Shown: positions 8,098 to 17,040 of the stretch, piece after piece
How the letters are laid out: each line of letters starts with the position of its first letter
How positions within the stretch are numbered: position 1 is the first letter of the stretch
Assembly: GCA_051252095.1 (NCBI GenBank)
Contig: JBPOFK010000018.1
Location: 1 to 48,404 of the forward strand
Direction of reading: 5' to 3'
Source of the DNA: GCA-2401735 sp051252095
GTDB lineage: Bacteria > Pseudomonadota > Gammaproteobacteria > Burkholderiales > Methylophilaceae
Length of the DNA stretch: 48,404 nucleotides
The notes under the pieces: generated by a model
The model's input: the letters and a program-made list of their open reading frames with translations, nothing else
Told to the model about the DNA's origin: nothing
Database searches by the model: none
Made by a program: the position numbers and the translations under genes

Positions 8098-8545
8098 GGA
8101 TAGTCATTTTACACTTGAATTAGCAGATGAAGCAGCGACACTAGAGGCTGGGCAGCGTTTTGCAAAGCAATTAAAATCTGGGGATCTCGTTTATATGCAC
8201 GGTGACCTTGGGGCTGGCAAGACAACTTTTGTACGAGGTGTTTTGCAAGGGCTTGGTTACTCGGGGAAGGTGAAAAGCCCAACCTATACTTTAGTAGAGC
8301 CATATGATTTTCCAACATTGCAGTTTTATCACTTTGATTTATATCGGTTTGTGGATGCTTATGAGTGGGATGCTGCTGGTTTTAATGAGTATTTTAATGA
8401 TGAGAGTATATGTATTGTAGAGTGGCCAGAAAAAGCAGGTGAACTATTACCTAAACCAGATTATGATGTTGAGTTGGATTTAATGAAGAAGAATAAGCAA
8501 GTTAATGGACGAAAACTAATCATTTTCGAGCGTAAGTCAACCTAG
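8096..8545 (+). CDS. tsaE: tRNA threonylcarbamoyladenosine biosynthesis ATPase TsaE
   Basis: ATPase partner of TsaB and TsaD in forming t6A37 in ANN-decoding tRNAs. The Walker A motif GDLGAGKTT is near residue 38, followed by the family motifs SPTYTLVEPY, FYHFDLYR and the WPEKAGELLP stretch. The start at 8096 gives 149 residues, the normal family size; a longer frame from 8030 would run antisense through queG and is rejected. The gene is followed after 6 nt by the amidase gene, and tsaE-amiC-mutL-miaA is a familiar proteobacterial order. Confidence 0.94.
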   Translation: MDSHFTLELADEAATLEAGQRFAKQLKSGDLVYMHGDLGAGKTTFVRGVLQGLGYSGKVKSPTYTLVEPYDFPTLQFYHFDLYRFVDAYEWDAAGFNEYFNDESICIVEWPEKAGELLPKPDYDVELDLMKKNKQVNGRKLIIFERKST

Positions 8546-8551
8546 GGAAGT

Positions 8552-9802
8552 ATGGTTAAATTATTTTTTGTAAAATTAGTCTTATTTGCGGCGGCTTTGT
8601 TTGCTAGTGCATCATTGTTTGCAGCGAATGAAATTACCGCAACGCGTGTATGGCCCGCTGATGCGTATACGCGTGTAACGATAGAAGCAAAGGCACCATT
8701 AAAATATCAGACTTTTACCTTAAAAAACCCAGAACGTTTGGTTGTGGATGTTGAGGATATTACCTTAAATGAGGTCCTCAATTCGCTTTCAACAAAAATT
8801 CATTCAGATGACCCATATATAAACAAAATAAGAATAGCGGTTAATCAACCGACTGTAGTCCGCATAGTTGTTGATTTAAAGGAAGAAGTTAACTTTAATG
8901 TCTTTTCATTAAAGCCAGCTGGGGATTACCAACATCGATTAGTGCTAGATATTATCCCTATCAAAGACCCTTTAATGGCCATGTTAGATGGACTTGAGGA
9001 TGATGGAAAGTCGACACCTAAACCTGTGATTGAGCCATTGCCAAATAACGATAAGCCGGCAGATGATGAAGCGAGTGATAATAAGCGAATTATTACCATT
9101 GCGATTGATGCGGGGCATGGTGGTGAAGATCCAGGTGCTAGAGGCGCAAAAGGTAGCCATGAAAAGGACATTACGCTAGCGATAGCAAAAAAATTGAAGA
9201 CACTTGTTGATAATGAGCCTAATATGCGCGGTATATTAACCAGAGATGGCGACTATTTTGTGTCATTGGGTGGTCGAGTTGTGAAGGCGCGCAAGCTGAG
9301 GGCTGATTTGTTTATCTCAATCCATGCCGATTCATTTACGAAGTCATCTGCACGAGGCTCGTCAGTGTTTGCTTTATCTGAGCGCGGAGCTACCAGTGCA
9401 ACGGCACGGTATTTAGCGAAAAAGGAGAATCAATCCGATTTAATTGGTGGTGTTAGTTTAAAAGATAAAGACCCTATTTTGGCTAAGACTTTGTTGGATT
9501 TGTCTCAAGCCGCGACGATTAACGATAGTTTAAAGTTAGGTAAAGCCGTATTGGGGCATGTAGGTGAGGTAAATCGATTACATAAAAATCATGTGGAACA
9601 AGCGGGTTTTGCCGTTTTAAAATCACCAGATATTCCATCTATTCTGGTTGAAACCGCTTTTATTAGTAATCCAGAAGAAGAACGTAAACTGAATAGCAGC
9701 AGCCATCAAACGAAGCTCGCGGAGTCTATTCTCAAAGGTGTTAAGAAGTACTTTGCAGCAAATCCACCACTTGCTAAAGTGATTGTAGGGGAAAAGAACT
9801 GA
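8552..9802 (+). CDS. amiC: N-acetylmuramoyl-L-alanine amidase (AmiC type)
   Basis: Periplasmic zinc amidase that cleaves peptide stems from murein during daughter-cell separation. The 416-residue protein has a signal peptide (about residues 1-25, ending SLFAA), an AMIN domain (about 30-140) for septal targeting, a low-complexity acidic/proline linker, and an Amidase_3 domain with the zinc motifs IDAGHGGEDPGA, FISIHAD and the catalytic Glu in SILVETAFISN. The ribosome site AGGGAAG stands unusually close to the ATG. The stop codon overlaps the next start (TGATG), coupling it to a diguanylate cyclase rather than, as usual, directly to mutL. Confidence 0.94.
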   Translation: MVKLFFVKLVLFAAALFASASLFAANEITATRVWPADAYTRVTIEAKAPLKYQTFTLKNPERLVVDVEDITLNEVLNSLSTKIHSDDPYINKIRIAVNQPTVVRIVVDLKEEVNFNVFSLKPAGDYQHRLVLDIIPIKDPLMAMLDGLEDDGKSTPKPVIEPLPNNDKPADDEASDNKRIITIAIDAGHGGEDPGARGAKGSHEKDITLAIAKKLKTLVDNEPNMRGILTRDGDYFVSLGGRVVKARKLRADLFISIHADSFTKSSARGSSVFALSERGATSATARYLAKKENQSDLIGGVSLKDKDPILAKTLLDLSQAATINDSLKLGKAVLGHVGEVNRLHKNHVEQAGFAVLKSPDIPSILVETAFISNPEEERKLNSSSHQTKLAESILKGVKKYFAANPPLAKVIVGEKN

Positions 9803-11007
9803 TGCAGTCGCTTACTAAATTAAATATGCAAGACGCAATTGACTTTGAGATGCTTAATATCTATTTGCAGCAATCTCGTATTACGGTGTATTGCACACTT
9901 CTGCTTGCTATATATTTAGCGGCTAGCTTTTACCAAGTTACTGACGCTAAAAATATTATGATATGGATTATTACCATGTTTGCAATCAACTTCTATATCG
10001 TCTTTACTTCATTTCAGTTTAGTTATGATATGCCTGTCTATAAAATCCGCTCTTTTATGCAACGCCAAAACTTTTTACATATCTTAAATGGCCTTGCCTG
10101 GGGCATGGCGTTTTTCATTCTAGTTGACGAGCATTCTGTAGAGACAGGTGGCTATCGCGTTGCCGTTATCATTGCCATTGTGGTATCAATTTCATCTTCC
10201 TCAAAATCAGCTTCGTTAAAAGGCATGATTGGGTTTGTGTTGGCTGTGAGTAGTATGGCAGTATGGTATTTTATTACGTATTTTTCAATCTTCTCTTGGT
10301 GGTTATTTGGCACGATAGGTTTGGTGATTGTCTGCATTATGTTTGGTTGGATGACCAATAAATATATTTTGGGACAAGTAGAAAACAGGCTGCTGAATGA
10401 TGGGTATGTTGAAGAGTTAAAAGCGCTGCATGAGAAAATAGAAAAAACAAATGAAGATTTTGTCAAAAGAAATCTCGAACTGCAAGATATTCAAGCGCAA
10501 CTAGAAATGCTAGCTGCGCACGATGTATTAACCGGATTGTATAACCGACGCTATATTCTTGAGCGCATAGAGGAAAAGCTGCCAGAGATTAAAAGGCATC
10601 ATTTAGATTGTTGTTTTGTGATTATGGATATTGATTACTTTAAGGATGTAAATGACCATTATGGTCATGTTGCTGGGGACGATGTTTTGAAAGTTGTATC
10701 ACAGATGTTGGTTAATGGCGTTAGGCAAGGTGATATCGTGGCGCGGTATGGGGGTGAAGAGTTTTTAATCTTCTTACCAATGACAGAGCTTGAGTCGGCT
10801 GAAGTCTTAGTGGAGCGCTTGCGCCTTACACTAGAACAATACCAGCACAAAATTGATAACGAGACGGTTACTGTTACTGCTTCGTTTGGTATTGCCCAGC
10901 ATGAGGTAAATGACTCTGCTGATAGAACAATCGCACGTGCTGACAAGGCACTTTATCAAGCCAAAGAGTCTGGTCGGAATCGCACTGCATTATCAGTAAA
11001 TGATTAA
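9802..11007 (+). CDS. Membrane diguanylate cyclase (GGDEF)
   Basis: Synthesises c-di-GMP from two GTP. The 401-residue protein has about five or six hydrophobic helices (residues 28-185), a short coiled linker (about 200-235), and a GGDEF domain with the active-site motif GGEEF (317-321) and an RxxD product-inhibition site, RQGD (308-311). The membrane part resembles no named sensor I can identify. It is translationally coupled to amiC by a TGATG overlap and lies 28 nt upstream of mutL, so it appears inserted into the conserved amiC-mutL operon. Catalytic residues are intact, so activity is expected. Confidence 0.93.
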   Translation: MQSLTKLNMQDAIDFEMLNIYLQQSRITVYCTLLLAIYLAASFYQVTDAKNIMIWIITMFAINFYIVFTSFQFSYDMPVYKIRSFMQRQNFLHILNGLAWGMAFFILVDEHSVETGGYRVAVIIAIVVSISSSSKSASLKGMIGFVLAVSSMAVWYFITYFSIFSWWLFGTIGLVIVCIMFGWMTNKYILGQVENRLLNDGYVEELKALHEKIEKTNEDFVKRNLELQDIQAQLEMLAAHDVLTGLYNRRYILERIEEKLPEIKRHHLDCCFVIMDIDYFKDVNDHYGHVAGDDVLKVVSQMLVNGVRQGDIVARYGGEEFLIFLPMTELESAEVLVERLRLTLEQYQHKIDNETVTVTASFGIAQHEVNDSADRTIARADKALYQAKESGRNRTALSVND

Positions 11008-11035
11008 AATACGCATCTAAACAACATCATTTTTA

Positions 11036-12862
11036 ATGTCATATATCAAAATACTTTCAGATCAATTAATTAGTCAAATCGCAGCTGGTGAAGTAGTAGA
11101 AAGACCTGCCTCTGCGTTAAAAGAGTTGTTAGAAAACAGCCTGGATGCGCGCAGCACTGAGGTAAAGGTAAGCTTAATCGATGGTGGTATTAAACAGATT
11201 AAAGTCGTAGACAATGGTGCTGGAATTAGTAAAGATGACTTAGCTTTGGCACTAACCAGACATGCAACCAGTAAAATCAGTTCTTTAGAAGAGCTGGAGT
11301 CAGTCGCTAGTCTTGGTTTTAGAGGAGAAGCACTAGCAAGTATTGCTTCTATTTCTAGAATGCAACTCATGAGTCGTGCGACAGATACAAAACATGCATG
11401 GTCAATATATGTTAATGGTAGTGAAGTATCGCCTATTGAGCCATATGCTTTAGATGTTGGCAGTATAGTTGAAGTAAGTGACCTTTATTTTAATACGCCC
11501 GCAAGGCGAAAGTTTCTTAAAAGAGAAGCGACAGAGTTTGGCCATTGTGAGGAAGCATATACGCGCACTGCGCTATCGCGGCCTGATGTTGCTTTTGTGT
11601 TAGAGCATAATGGGCGAATAATCAGCCGCTATGCTGTTTCAACGGCTGACCAGCGATTTAAAGCAGTATTGGGTGAAGAGTTTGCTGCTGAAACGATAAC
11701 AGTTGATGATACAGCAGCAGGGTTGCGGTTTTGGGGCGTCGCTGCCAAACCAACTTTTAGTCGAGGACGACGTGATACACAATTTGTTTTTGTGAATGGA
11801 CGGTATGTGCGTGATAAGCTTGTTGCCCACGCTATAAGACAGGCTTATCAAGATGTATTGCATCATGATCGGCATCCCGCATACGTTTTATTTCTCGAAT
11901 TAGATCCTAACTTAGTTGATGTTAATGTGCACCCAGCAAAAACAGAGGTGCGCTTTAGAGATGGACAAGCGGTTCATCAATTTATTTTTCATGCGCTGCA
12001 TAAAGCGCTAGCAACACCAACAGGTGAATCCAGTGCTGTCACAGCTGGGCAAGCACCACATAACCCATTTCAAAGCCGTAATACGGACTATCTTAAACAG
12101 CAATCTAAAATAGATTTTTCTGTAAGACAGACACCTGATTTCTATCAAACACTCTATGAAAATAATAATCCGCTTCAGTCAAGTTTAGATGAGCAACATC
12201 ATCATCAGCCAGAAAAAACATCATCTTCACAAGTGAATACAGATGAGATTGGCAGTAATGAAGAACATTACCCATTAGGATTTGCTGTCGCACAAATCCA
12301 TGGTGTGTATATACTGGCGCAAAATGCGGAAGGCTTGGTTGTTGTGGACATGCATGCGGCACATGAACGGATTATGTATGAGCGCTTAAAACAAGCGATT
12401 GATAAAAAAGCGGTCCCTATGCAACCTTTGTTGCTGCCAGTCAGCTTCAATGCCGATAGGATAGAGGTCGCTACTGTGAATGAGTTATTCAGTAGTGATA
12501 GTGAAATATTGACGCAATTAGGGTTTGATATTGCAGTCTTGTCACCGACGACATTAGCCGTGCGAGCAGTGCCGATATTATTGAAGCAAGCTGATGCAGT
12601 GACCTTGGCGCGTGATGTTTTGCGAGAGCTTAATGAATATGGGACGAGCAGGGTATTAACGGATCAGCGTAATACATTATTAGGCACGATGGCTTGTCAT
12701 GCAGCAGTGAGAGCAAATCGTAGTCTGACAGTACCTGAGATGAATGCGCTTTTACGTGATATGGAAGCAACTGAGCGTTCTGGGCAGTGCAATCATGGTA
12801 GACCCACCTGGTTTCAGGTGAGTATGCACGATTTGGACAAAATGTTTATGCGCGGGAAATAA
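11036..12862 (+). CDS. mutL: DNA mismatch repair protein MutL (endonuclease-motif type)
   Basis: Links mismatch recognition by MutS to strand processing. The N-terminal GHKL ATPase motifs are intact: ENSLDA, DNGAGI, and SLGFRGEALASI. A variable linker (about residues 340-410) leads to the dimerisation domain, which carries DMHAAHERIMYE (about 438-449), matching the nicking-endonuclease motif DQHA(x)2E(x)4E with Met for Gln, plus the supporting CHAAVRA and CNHGRPTW motifs. This is the betaproteobacterial, MutH-independent type, where MutL itself nicks the nascent strand. 608 residues is normal. It ends 10 nt from the convergent K+ channel gene. Confidence 0.97.
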   Translation: MSYIKILSDQLISQIAAGEVVERPASALKELLENSLDARSTEVKVSLIDGGIKQIKVVDNGAGISKDDLALALTRHATSKISSLEELESVASLGFRGEALASIASISRMQLMSRATDTKHAWSIYVNGSEVSPIEPYALDVGSIVEVSDLYFNTPARRKFLKREATEFGHCEEAYTRTALSRPDVAFVLEHNGRIISRYAVSTADQRFKAVLGEEFAAETITVDDTAAGLRFWGVAAKPTFSRGRRDTQFVFVNGRYVRDKLVAHAIRQAYQDVLHHDRHPAYVLFLELDPNLVDVNVHPAKTEVRFRDGQAVHQFIFHALHKALATPTGESSAVTAGQAPHNPFQSRNTDYLKQQSKIDFSVRQTPDFYQTLYENNNPLQSSLDEQHHHQPEKTSSSQVNTDEIGSNEEHYPLGFAVAQIHGVYILAQNAEGLVVVDMHAAHERIMYERLKQAIDKKAVPMQPLLLPVSFNADRIEVATVNELFSSDSEILTQLGFDIAVLSPTTLAVRAVPILLKQADAVTLARDVLRELNEYGTSRVLTDQRNTLLGTMACHAAVRANRSLTVPEMNALLRDMEATERSGQCNHGRPTWFQVSMHDLDKMFMRGK

Positions 12863-12872
12863 AACTCAGAGA

Positions 12873-14567
12873 CTAGTTTTGAATAAAGTTTTTTATTGTT
12901 CTCCAGACAAAACTGTCGGGAACTTCCAAGCCATTCATTATATAGTTAAATAGATTTGTATTATTGATTGATGCTGGCAATGTATTTTTAGCATCATAGG
13001 TGCCGCAAAATAGAATTTGGTCGCCATTGATGACCACCGTATCCTTGTCGGGCACCAATGAAGACCGGCCATTCCTAACTAATAGCAATGGCACTAGTCG
13101 TAAATCATCTTCGCGGTTTGATGGGTCTTTCATAATGTTTTCTAATTTAACAATTAAGCCACTATCAATATATTCTTGCACCGCGATTGCATTTTCATGG
13201 TCAATTGTTACAGCAAAGGTTTCAGGTACTGTTTCACCTACAACATCAACCAGATGGCTGATTAAGTTATTCGCCCATTGGTTATCTTGGTTGCGGACGA
13301 GCGCTAAAAACTCAGCTAATAGCGGTGTGAGCATGTGTGCAAGACATTCATGCGCGATAATATCGGTTGGTTGCATCGTAATATCCGCGCCAAATTTTTT
13401 AAATAAAGCACCATTGTTTCTGTTGTTTTTGCGGATAATCAGAAATAGATTGGGGTTCAACTCTTTCGCAGTCATTACAATTGATAAATTGTTAATATCG
13501 TTGTCGGTACCAGCAACGATACCGCAAGCTTCTTTAATGCCAGCTTCAATTAATGTGTGCGCCTCAGTTCCGCTACCAATAACGCATTTTTCACATTCAG
13601 TCAGGTCGGGCATTGCTTCGACGATTGTCGTGGTTAAATGTTCTCGTTCTAGATTCTCTACAACAGATTTGCCAAAACGCCCGTAACCGCATACAACCCA
13701 GTTACCTCTAGGCGGATTTTCTGGCGGCGGAAGCGTGTCGCCAGGAACACCAGTTAACCATTGGTGCAATATATATGTGCCCAAGGCATGTACACGCATA
13801 GCAAGCTGATCACCAAAGAGAATATAGGGGTTAATAATATGGTCAGTGCCAAATGAGGCCATATTAGCAACGATATCTTCACGCTCAGCGCGTGCTAGAA
13901 CACGTAAATCTGGTTTCATCAATTTAACAGAGACAGCGACTGCCAAGTTGACCTCATCATTGTCCGTCAATGTTACAACACCGCTACAGTAAGGATTGTA
14001 AATGCCAGCACGGATTAAGTTCTCAGGTAACTTAGCATCAGCACAAAGACTTAGAATAGTATTTTTGGTATCTGCAAGCTCTAGTTCATTTAGGCGAATT
14101 TGATTTTGTTCGACGACAACGACACGCATGCCTTTTTCATCAAGGATATGGGCGAGTAAGCCAGCAGATTGTCCATAGCTACACAAGATGAAAAAAGGTT
14201 CTTGAATACGTTGTACATTGCGCGCAAAACGCTCTGCTGTTACCGTTTGGCGTAAGCTAACATCTTGTAATAGCGTGATGATTTTACCGACAGCATAAAA
14301 CCAAGGAATAACAGTGAAATAAATGGAAAAGGTCATCCATAAACGTTGCGCTTGGCTATATGCATAAGGGACTTCACCAAAGCCTATGGTTGTGGCTGTA
14401 TAGCTAATGACATAAAAAGCTTGGAATATGCTCATATACCAAGTATTGCCTTGATCATCAACACCTGGGACCAAAGTTAAGCCTATCGTGGCAATTGCAA
14501 AGCTAACAATGATGAGAATAAGCGGGCGTCTCAAACGACGCAGAATCATAAAGAGTATGCTATTCAT
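12873..14567 (-). CDS. Two-TM potassium channel with tandem RCK (TrkA-N) domains
   Basis: A 564-residue ion channel. Two hydrophobic helices (about residues 14-34 and 73-97) flank a pore loop whose selectivity filter reads TIGFGE (60-65), a K+-channel filter with Phe for Tyr. Two NAD-type Rossmann RCK domains follow, starting at FILCSYGQSAG (about 127) and WVVCGYGRFGKSVV (about 290), with C-terminal regulatory modules. Such proteins gate K+ flow in response to nucleotide or ion binding. It is followed 52 nt upstream, on the same strand, by a small DUF6394-like membrane protein gene, so the two may be cotranscribed. Conventional Kch-type naming would be a guess. Confidence 0.88.
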   Translation of the reverse strand: MNSILFMILRRLRRPLILIIVSFAIATIGLTLVPGVDDQGNTWYMSIFQAFYVISYTATTIGFGEVPYAYSQAQRLWMTFSIYFTVIPWFYAVGKIITLLQDVSLRQTVTAERFARNVQRIQEPFFILCSYGQSAGLLAHILDEKGMRVVVVEQNQIRLNELELADTKNTILSLCADAKLPENLIRAGIYNPYCSGVVTLTDNDEVNLAVAVSVKLMKPDLRVLARAEREDIVANMASFGTDHIINPYILFGDQLAMRVHALGTYILHQWLTGVPGDTLPPPENPPRGNWVVCGYGRFGKSVVENLEREHLTTTIVEAMPDLTECEKCVIGSGTEAHTLIEAGIKEACGIVAGTDNDINNLSIVMTAKELNPNLFLIIRKNNRNNGALFKKFGADITMQPTDIIAHECLAHMLTPLLAEFLALVRNQDNQWANNLISHLVDVVGETVPETFAVTIDHENAIAVQEYIDSGLIVKLENIMKDPSNREDDLRLVPLLLVRNGRSSLVPDKDTVVINGDQILFCGTYDAKNTLPASINNTNLFNYIMNGLEVPDSFVWRTIKNFIQN

Positions 14568-14619
14568 CGTTGAATGCAGTATGTCTTATTGATGGTTATC
14601 TGTGTGAACAAAAGTTAAC

Positions 14620-14994
14620 TTATCGGCGTTGGGTGATGGTTTCTGAAATTAATAGAACAACGGATACAAAATTTGCCATTAAAGCGCCACCTGACAACGA
14701 TACAATGTAAACCATCAGGCTTGGCATTTCCATTTTTCCTTCAAGCGCAGTCCATAGTATGGCTGCAGTAATTAGTTGTAGGTCAGCAGCTAAGCTTGTA
14801 GAGAGTAAAATTGCACCCATTTGTGTGCGATCACCAAACTTTAATACCGTTGCAATTAAACTAACGATGATTGCGGCATATAGCTCGTACACATGGTGAT
14901 GCGACACATTGTCAATATCCCCTAAAAAGAACCCGAAATTGAGTGTCATTGCGAGTACAATAAAAAAACCAAAGATAACTTTTTCTAAATTCAT
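14620..14994 (-). CDS. DUF6394-like small membrane protein
   Basis: A 124-residue protein with four hydrophobic stretches (about residues 5-24, 36-50, 60-80 and 93-118), predicted integral inner-membrane protein. It looks like the family I recall as DUF6394, small proteins that often stand beside the double-RCK potassium channel, as here. It lies just ahead of the channel gene on the same strand, so a role as channel accessory subunit is plausible but only inferred. Highly conserved-looking polar residues include DIDNVSHHHVYELYAA near residue 26-41. Confidence 0.68.
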   Translation of the reverse strand: MNLEKVIFGFFIVLAMTLNFGFFLGDIDNVSHHHVYELYAAIIVSLIATVLKFGDRTQMGAILLSTSLAADLQLITAAILWTALEGKMEMPSLMVYIVSLSGGALMANFVSVVLLISETITQRR

Positions 14995-15024
14995 AATAAA
15001 TCCGCCGTTGCTTAGTTCAGTTGT

Positions 15025-15045
15025 TGGTAAAGTATAAATTTACCA
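15025..15045. promoter_or_regulatory. Inverted repeat in the divergent promoter region before miaA
   Basis: TGGTAAA (15025-15031) and TTTACCA (15039-15045) form a perfect 7-bp inverted repeat with a 7-nt AT-rich centre, 40 nt before the miaA ATG and 30 nt before the divergent membrane-protein gene. The symmetry is that of a dimeric regulator site, but no regulator can be named. Confidence 0.3.
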
Positions 15046-15084
15046 TTAAGCGGTATTATATAACTTCAACTAATAATTAACAGT

Positions 15085-16029
15085 ATGAATGACAATTCTC
15101 TTCCAAATGCTATTTTTTTAATGGGACCAACTGCCAGTGGCAAAACAGATGCTGCTGTTACCTTAGCTGAGCAGTATCCTGTTGAACTCATCAGTGTTGA
15201 TTCTGCATTGGTGTATCAAGAAATGAATATTGGTACTGCAAAGCCTGATGCACAAACCCTAGCGCAAGCACCGCATTATCTTATTGACATTATTCCCCCA
15301 ACAGCAGCCTACTCGGCAGCTAGTTTTAGGCAAGATGCATTGGTGTTGATGAAAGAGATTACAGCCAAAGGCAAAATACCCGTTCTTGTTGGCGGTACGA
15401 TGCTTTATTTCAAGGCGCTTGAAGAGGGCTTGAGTGGTTTGCCACAAGCGAACCAAGAAATACGAAGCAAGCTAGATGATGAAGCGGAAGCAATTGGCTG
15501 GCCGGCCATGCACCGCAAACTCAAGGAAATAGACCCTAGCGCTGCCGAGCGAATAATGCCAAATGACATGCAGCGCATTCAAAGGGCATTGGAAGTTTAT
15601 GAAGTGACAGGTGAGACGATGTCTGCCTTATACGCGCAGCAAGCAAGTGAAAAATTACCTTATACGGTGCTAAAAATCGCATTAATTCCAGGTGACAGAA
15701 AAATACTACATGAGCGCATAGCGCTACGCTTTAAAAAAATGCTGAATGATGGCTTAGTGGACGAAGTGAAAAGCATCATCACAAAGTATCCAAGTTTAAC
15801 AGTTGATTCTACTGCAATGCGTTCAGTTGGCTATCGGCAAGTGCTAAAGTATTTGGCTGGCGAGTATGATAATGGAGAGTTGTGCGACCGCGGTGTATTT
15901 GCAACACGTCAATTAGCTAAGCGGCAATTAACATGGCTACGAGGTATGCAAGATGTTGTAAAGGTAGACTCATTACTGCCAAACTACATTGAAGAAATTA
16001 AAGTACATATAAATCAATTTATTAAATAA
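15085..16029 (+). CDS. miaA: tRNA dimethylallyltransferase
   Basis: Transfers the isoprenoid group of dimethylallyl diphosphate to N6 of A37 in tRNAs reading UNN codons. The 314-residue protein has the P-loop GPTASGKT near residue 14, SVDSALVYQEMNIGTAKP for tRNA/substrate contact, VGGTMLYFKALEEGLSG, and the C-terminal VGYRQVLKYLAGEY and TRQLAKRQLTWLRG motifs. Family length is normal. It is usually in one operon with mutL; here a reversed pair (K+ channel and DUF6394-like gene) separates them, so it needs its own promoter. Confidence 0.97.
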   Translation: MNDNSLPNAIFLMGPTASGKTDAAVTLAEQYPVELISVDSALVYQEMNIGTAKPDAQTLAQAPHYLIDIIPPTAAYSAASFRQDALVLMKEITAKGKIPVLVGGTMLYFKALEEGLSGLPQANQEIRSKLDDEAEAIGWPAMHRKLKEIDPSAAERIMPNDMQRIQRALEVYEVTGETMSALYAQQASEKLPYTVLKIALIPGDRKILHERIALRFKKMLNDGLVDEVKSIITKYPSLTVDSTAMRSVGYRQVLKYLAGEYDNGELCDRGVFATRQLAKRQLTWLRGMQDVVKVDSLLPNYIEEIKVHINQFIK

Positions 16030-16200
16030 CATATTTAATGTTAATTCTAGTTTTTTCAAATATTAATTATTTCTAAATAACGCTTCAAAATAAGCTAGAA
16101 GTGTTCTAGTATAAACGCTAATAGCCATGGCATATATTAGTCTGTATAGACGTAATCTGCTAGTTTTGCAGCACAATATAAGCAATCACAAGGGATAGAT

Positions 16201-17040
16201 ATGCAAGGTTTAACACATTGGCAAGAAACGCTAACAAATGTACTTGATCAGATTATAGAGCGTTTGACACTATTTTTCCCCAATGTCATTGGCGCACTAG
16301 TGCTGCTATTGCTAGGTTGGATAGTTGCGTATTGTCTGCGTTTGTTGACACTGCGCTTCATACAGGTAGCTGAAAAAGCGTTGCTAAGGCTTACCAATAA
16401 ACGTATTGCCACTGCAAATCAACTATCAGCAACATCGACAAAAATTATCGGCAGCATAATATTTTGGGTTGTCATTCTATTTTTTCTAACCGCTGCAACG
16501 CAAGTGCTAGGCCTGCAAACTTTTACTATTTGGCTTTCTAAAGTTGTTGATTATTTACCTACTGTGTTTGTGGGGCTATTGATTATTCTTGCAGGTTTTT
16601 TAGTCAGTAAAATTGTTCGAGAAATTGTTGTAGCAACGGCAGTGAATGCTAGCGATAAACAACGCGCAATCATTGGGCGTGTTGTGCAAGGGGCAATTTT
16701 AGTCACGGCAATTTTAGTTGGTGCTGAGCAGATAGGGATTAAGGTCACCTTTCTGGTTATTCTAGCAGCTGTCGCTAGTGCTTCAATTGTAGTTGCGGTT
16801 GCTTTATCCATCAGTATTGGCGCCAAAGATTATGTTGCCAATTTAATTGGTGCGCATTACCTAAGGCATCGCTACAGCATAGGTCAGCGAGTCCGCCTAG
16901 CCGACTTTGAAGGTCGTATTCTGGAATTAACAGAAACAAGTGTGACACTAGAAACGACAGAAGGCCGCGTGAGCATACCTGCTAAAATTTTTAACGAGCA
17001 GCCAATCGTATTATTAGTGAGTCCACAGCATGACGGATAA
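16201..17040 (+). CDS. Small-conductance mechanosensitive channel (MscS family)
   Basis: A 279-residue integral membrane protein. Hydrophobic segments lie near residues 25-48, 78-102, 116-140 and 150-215; residues 183-215, rich in Ala/Val/Gly, would line the pore in the MscS fold, followed by the beta-domain RYSIGQRVRLADFEGRILEL with TLETTEGRVSIPAKIF. The family releases solutes on osmotic down-shock. The TM arrangement resembles the CmpX/YnaI-like TM-helix-repeat subfamily. Its 3' end overlaps the MgtE-N/CBS gene by 11 nt, suggesting ion homeostasis as operon theme. Confidence 0.88.
   Translation: MQGLTHWQETLTNVLDQIIERLTLFFPNVIGALVLLLLGWIVAYCLRLLTLRFIQVAEKALLRLTNKRIATANQLSATSTKIIGSIIFWVVILFFLTAATQVLGLQTFTIWLSKVVDYLPTVFVGLLIILAGFLVSKIVREIVVATAVNASDKQRAIIGRVVQGAILVTAILVGAEQIGIKVTFLVILAAVASASIVVAVALSISIGAKDYVANLIGAHYLRHRYSIGQRVRLADFEGRILELTETSVTLETTEGRVSIPAKIFNEQPIVLLVSPQHDG

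Noticed and set aside
10152..10466. 104-codon reverse frame inside the diguanylate cyclase gene
   Set aside because: Antisense shadow over coding membrane helices; no start signals.
13000..13686. 228-codon forward frame inside the K+ channel gene
   Set aside because: Antisense shadow of a well-supported channel protein, Ser/Thr/Ile-rich with no domain.
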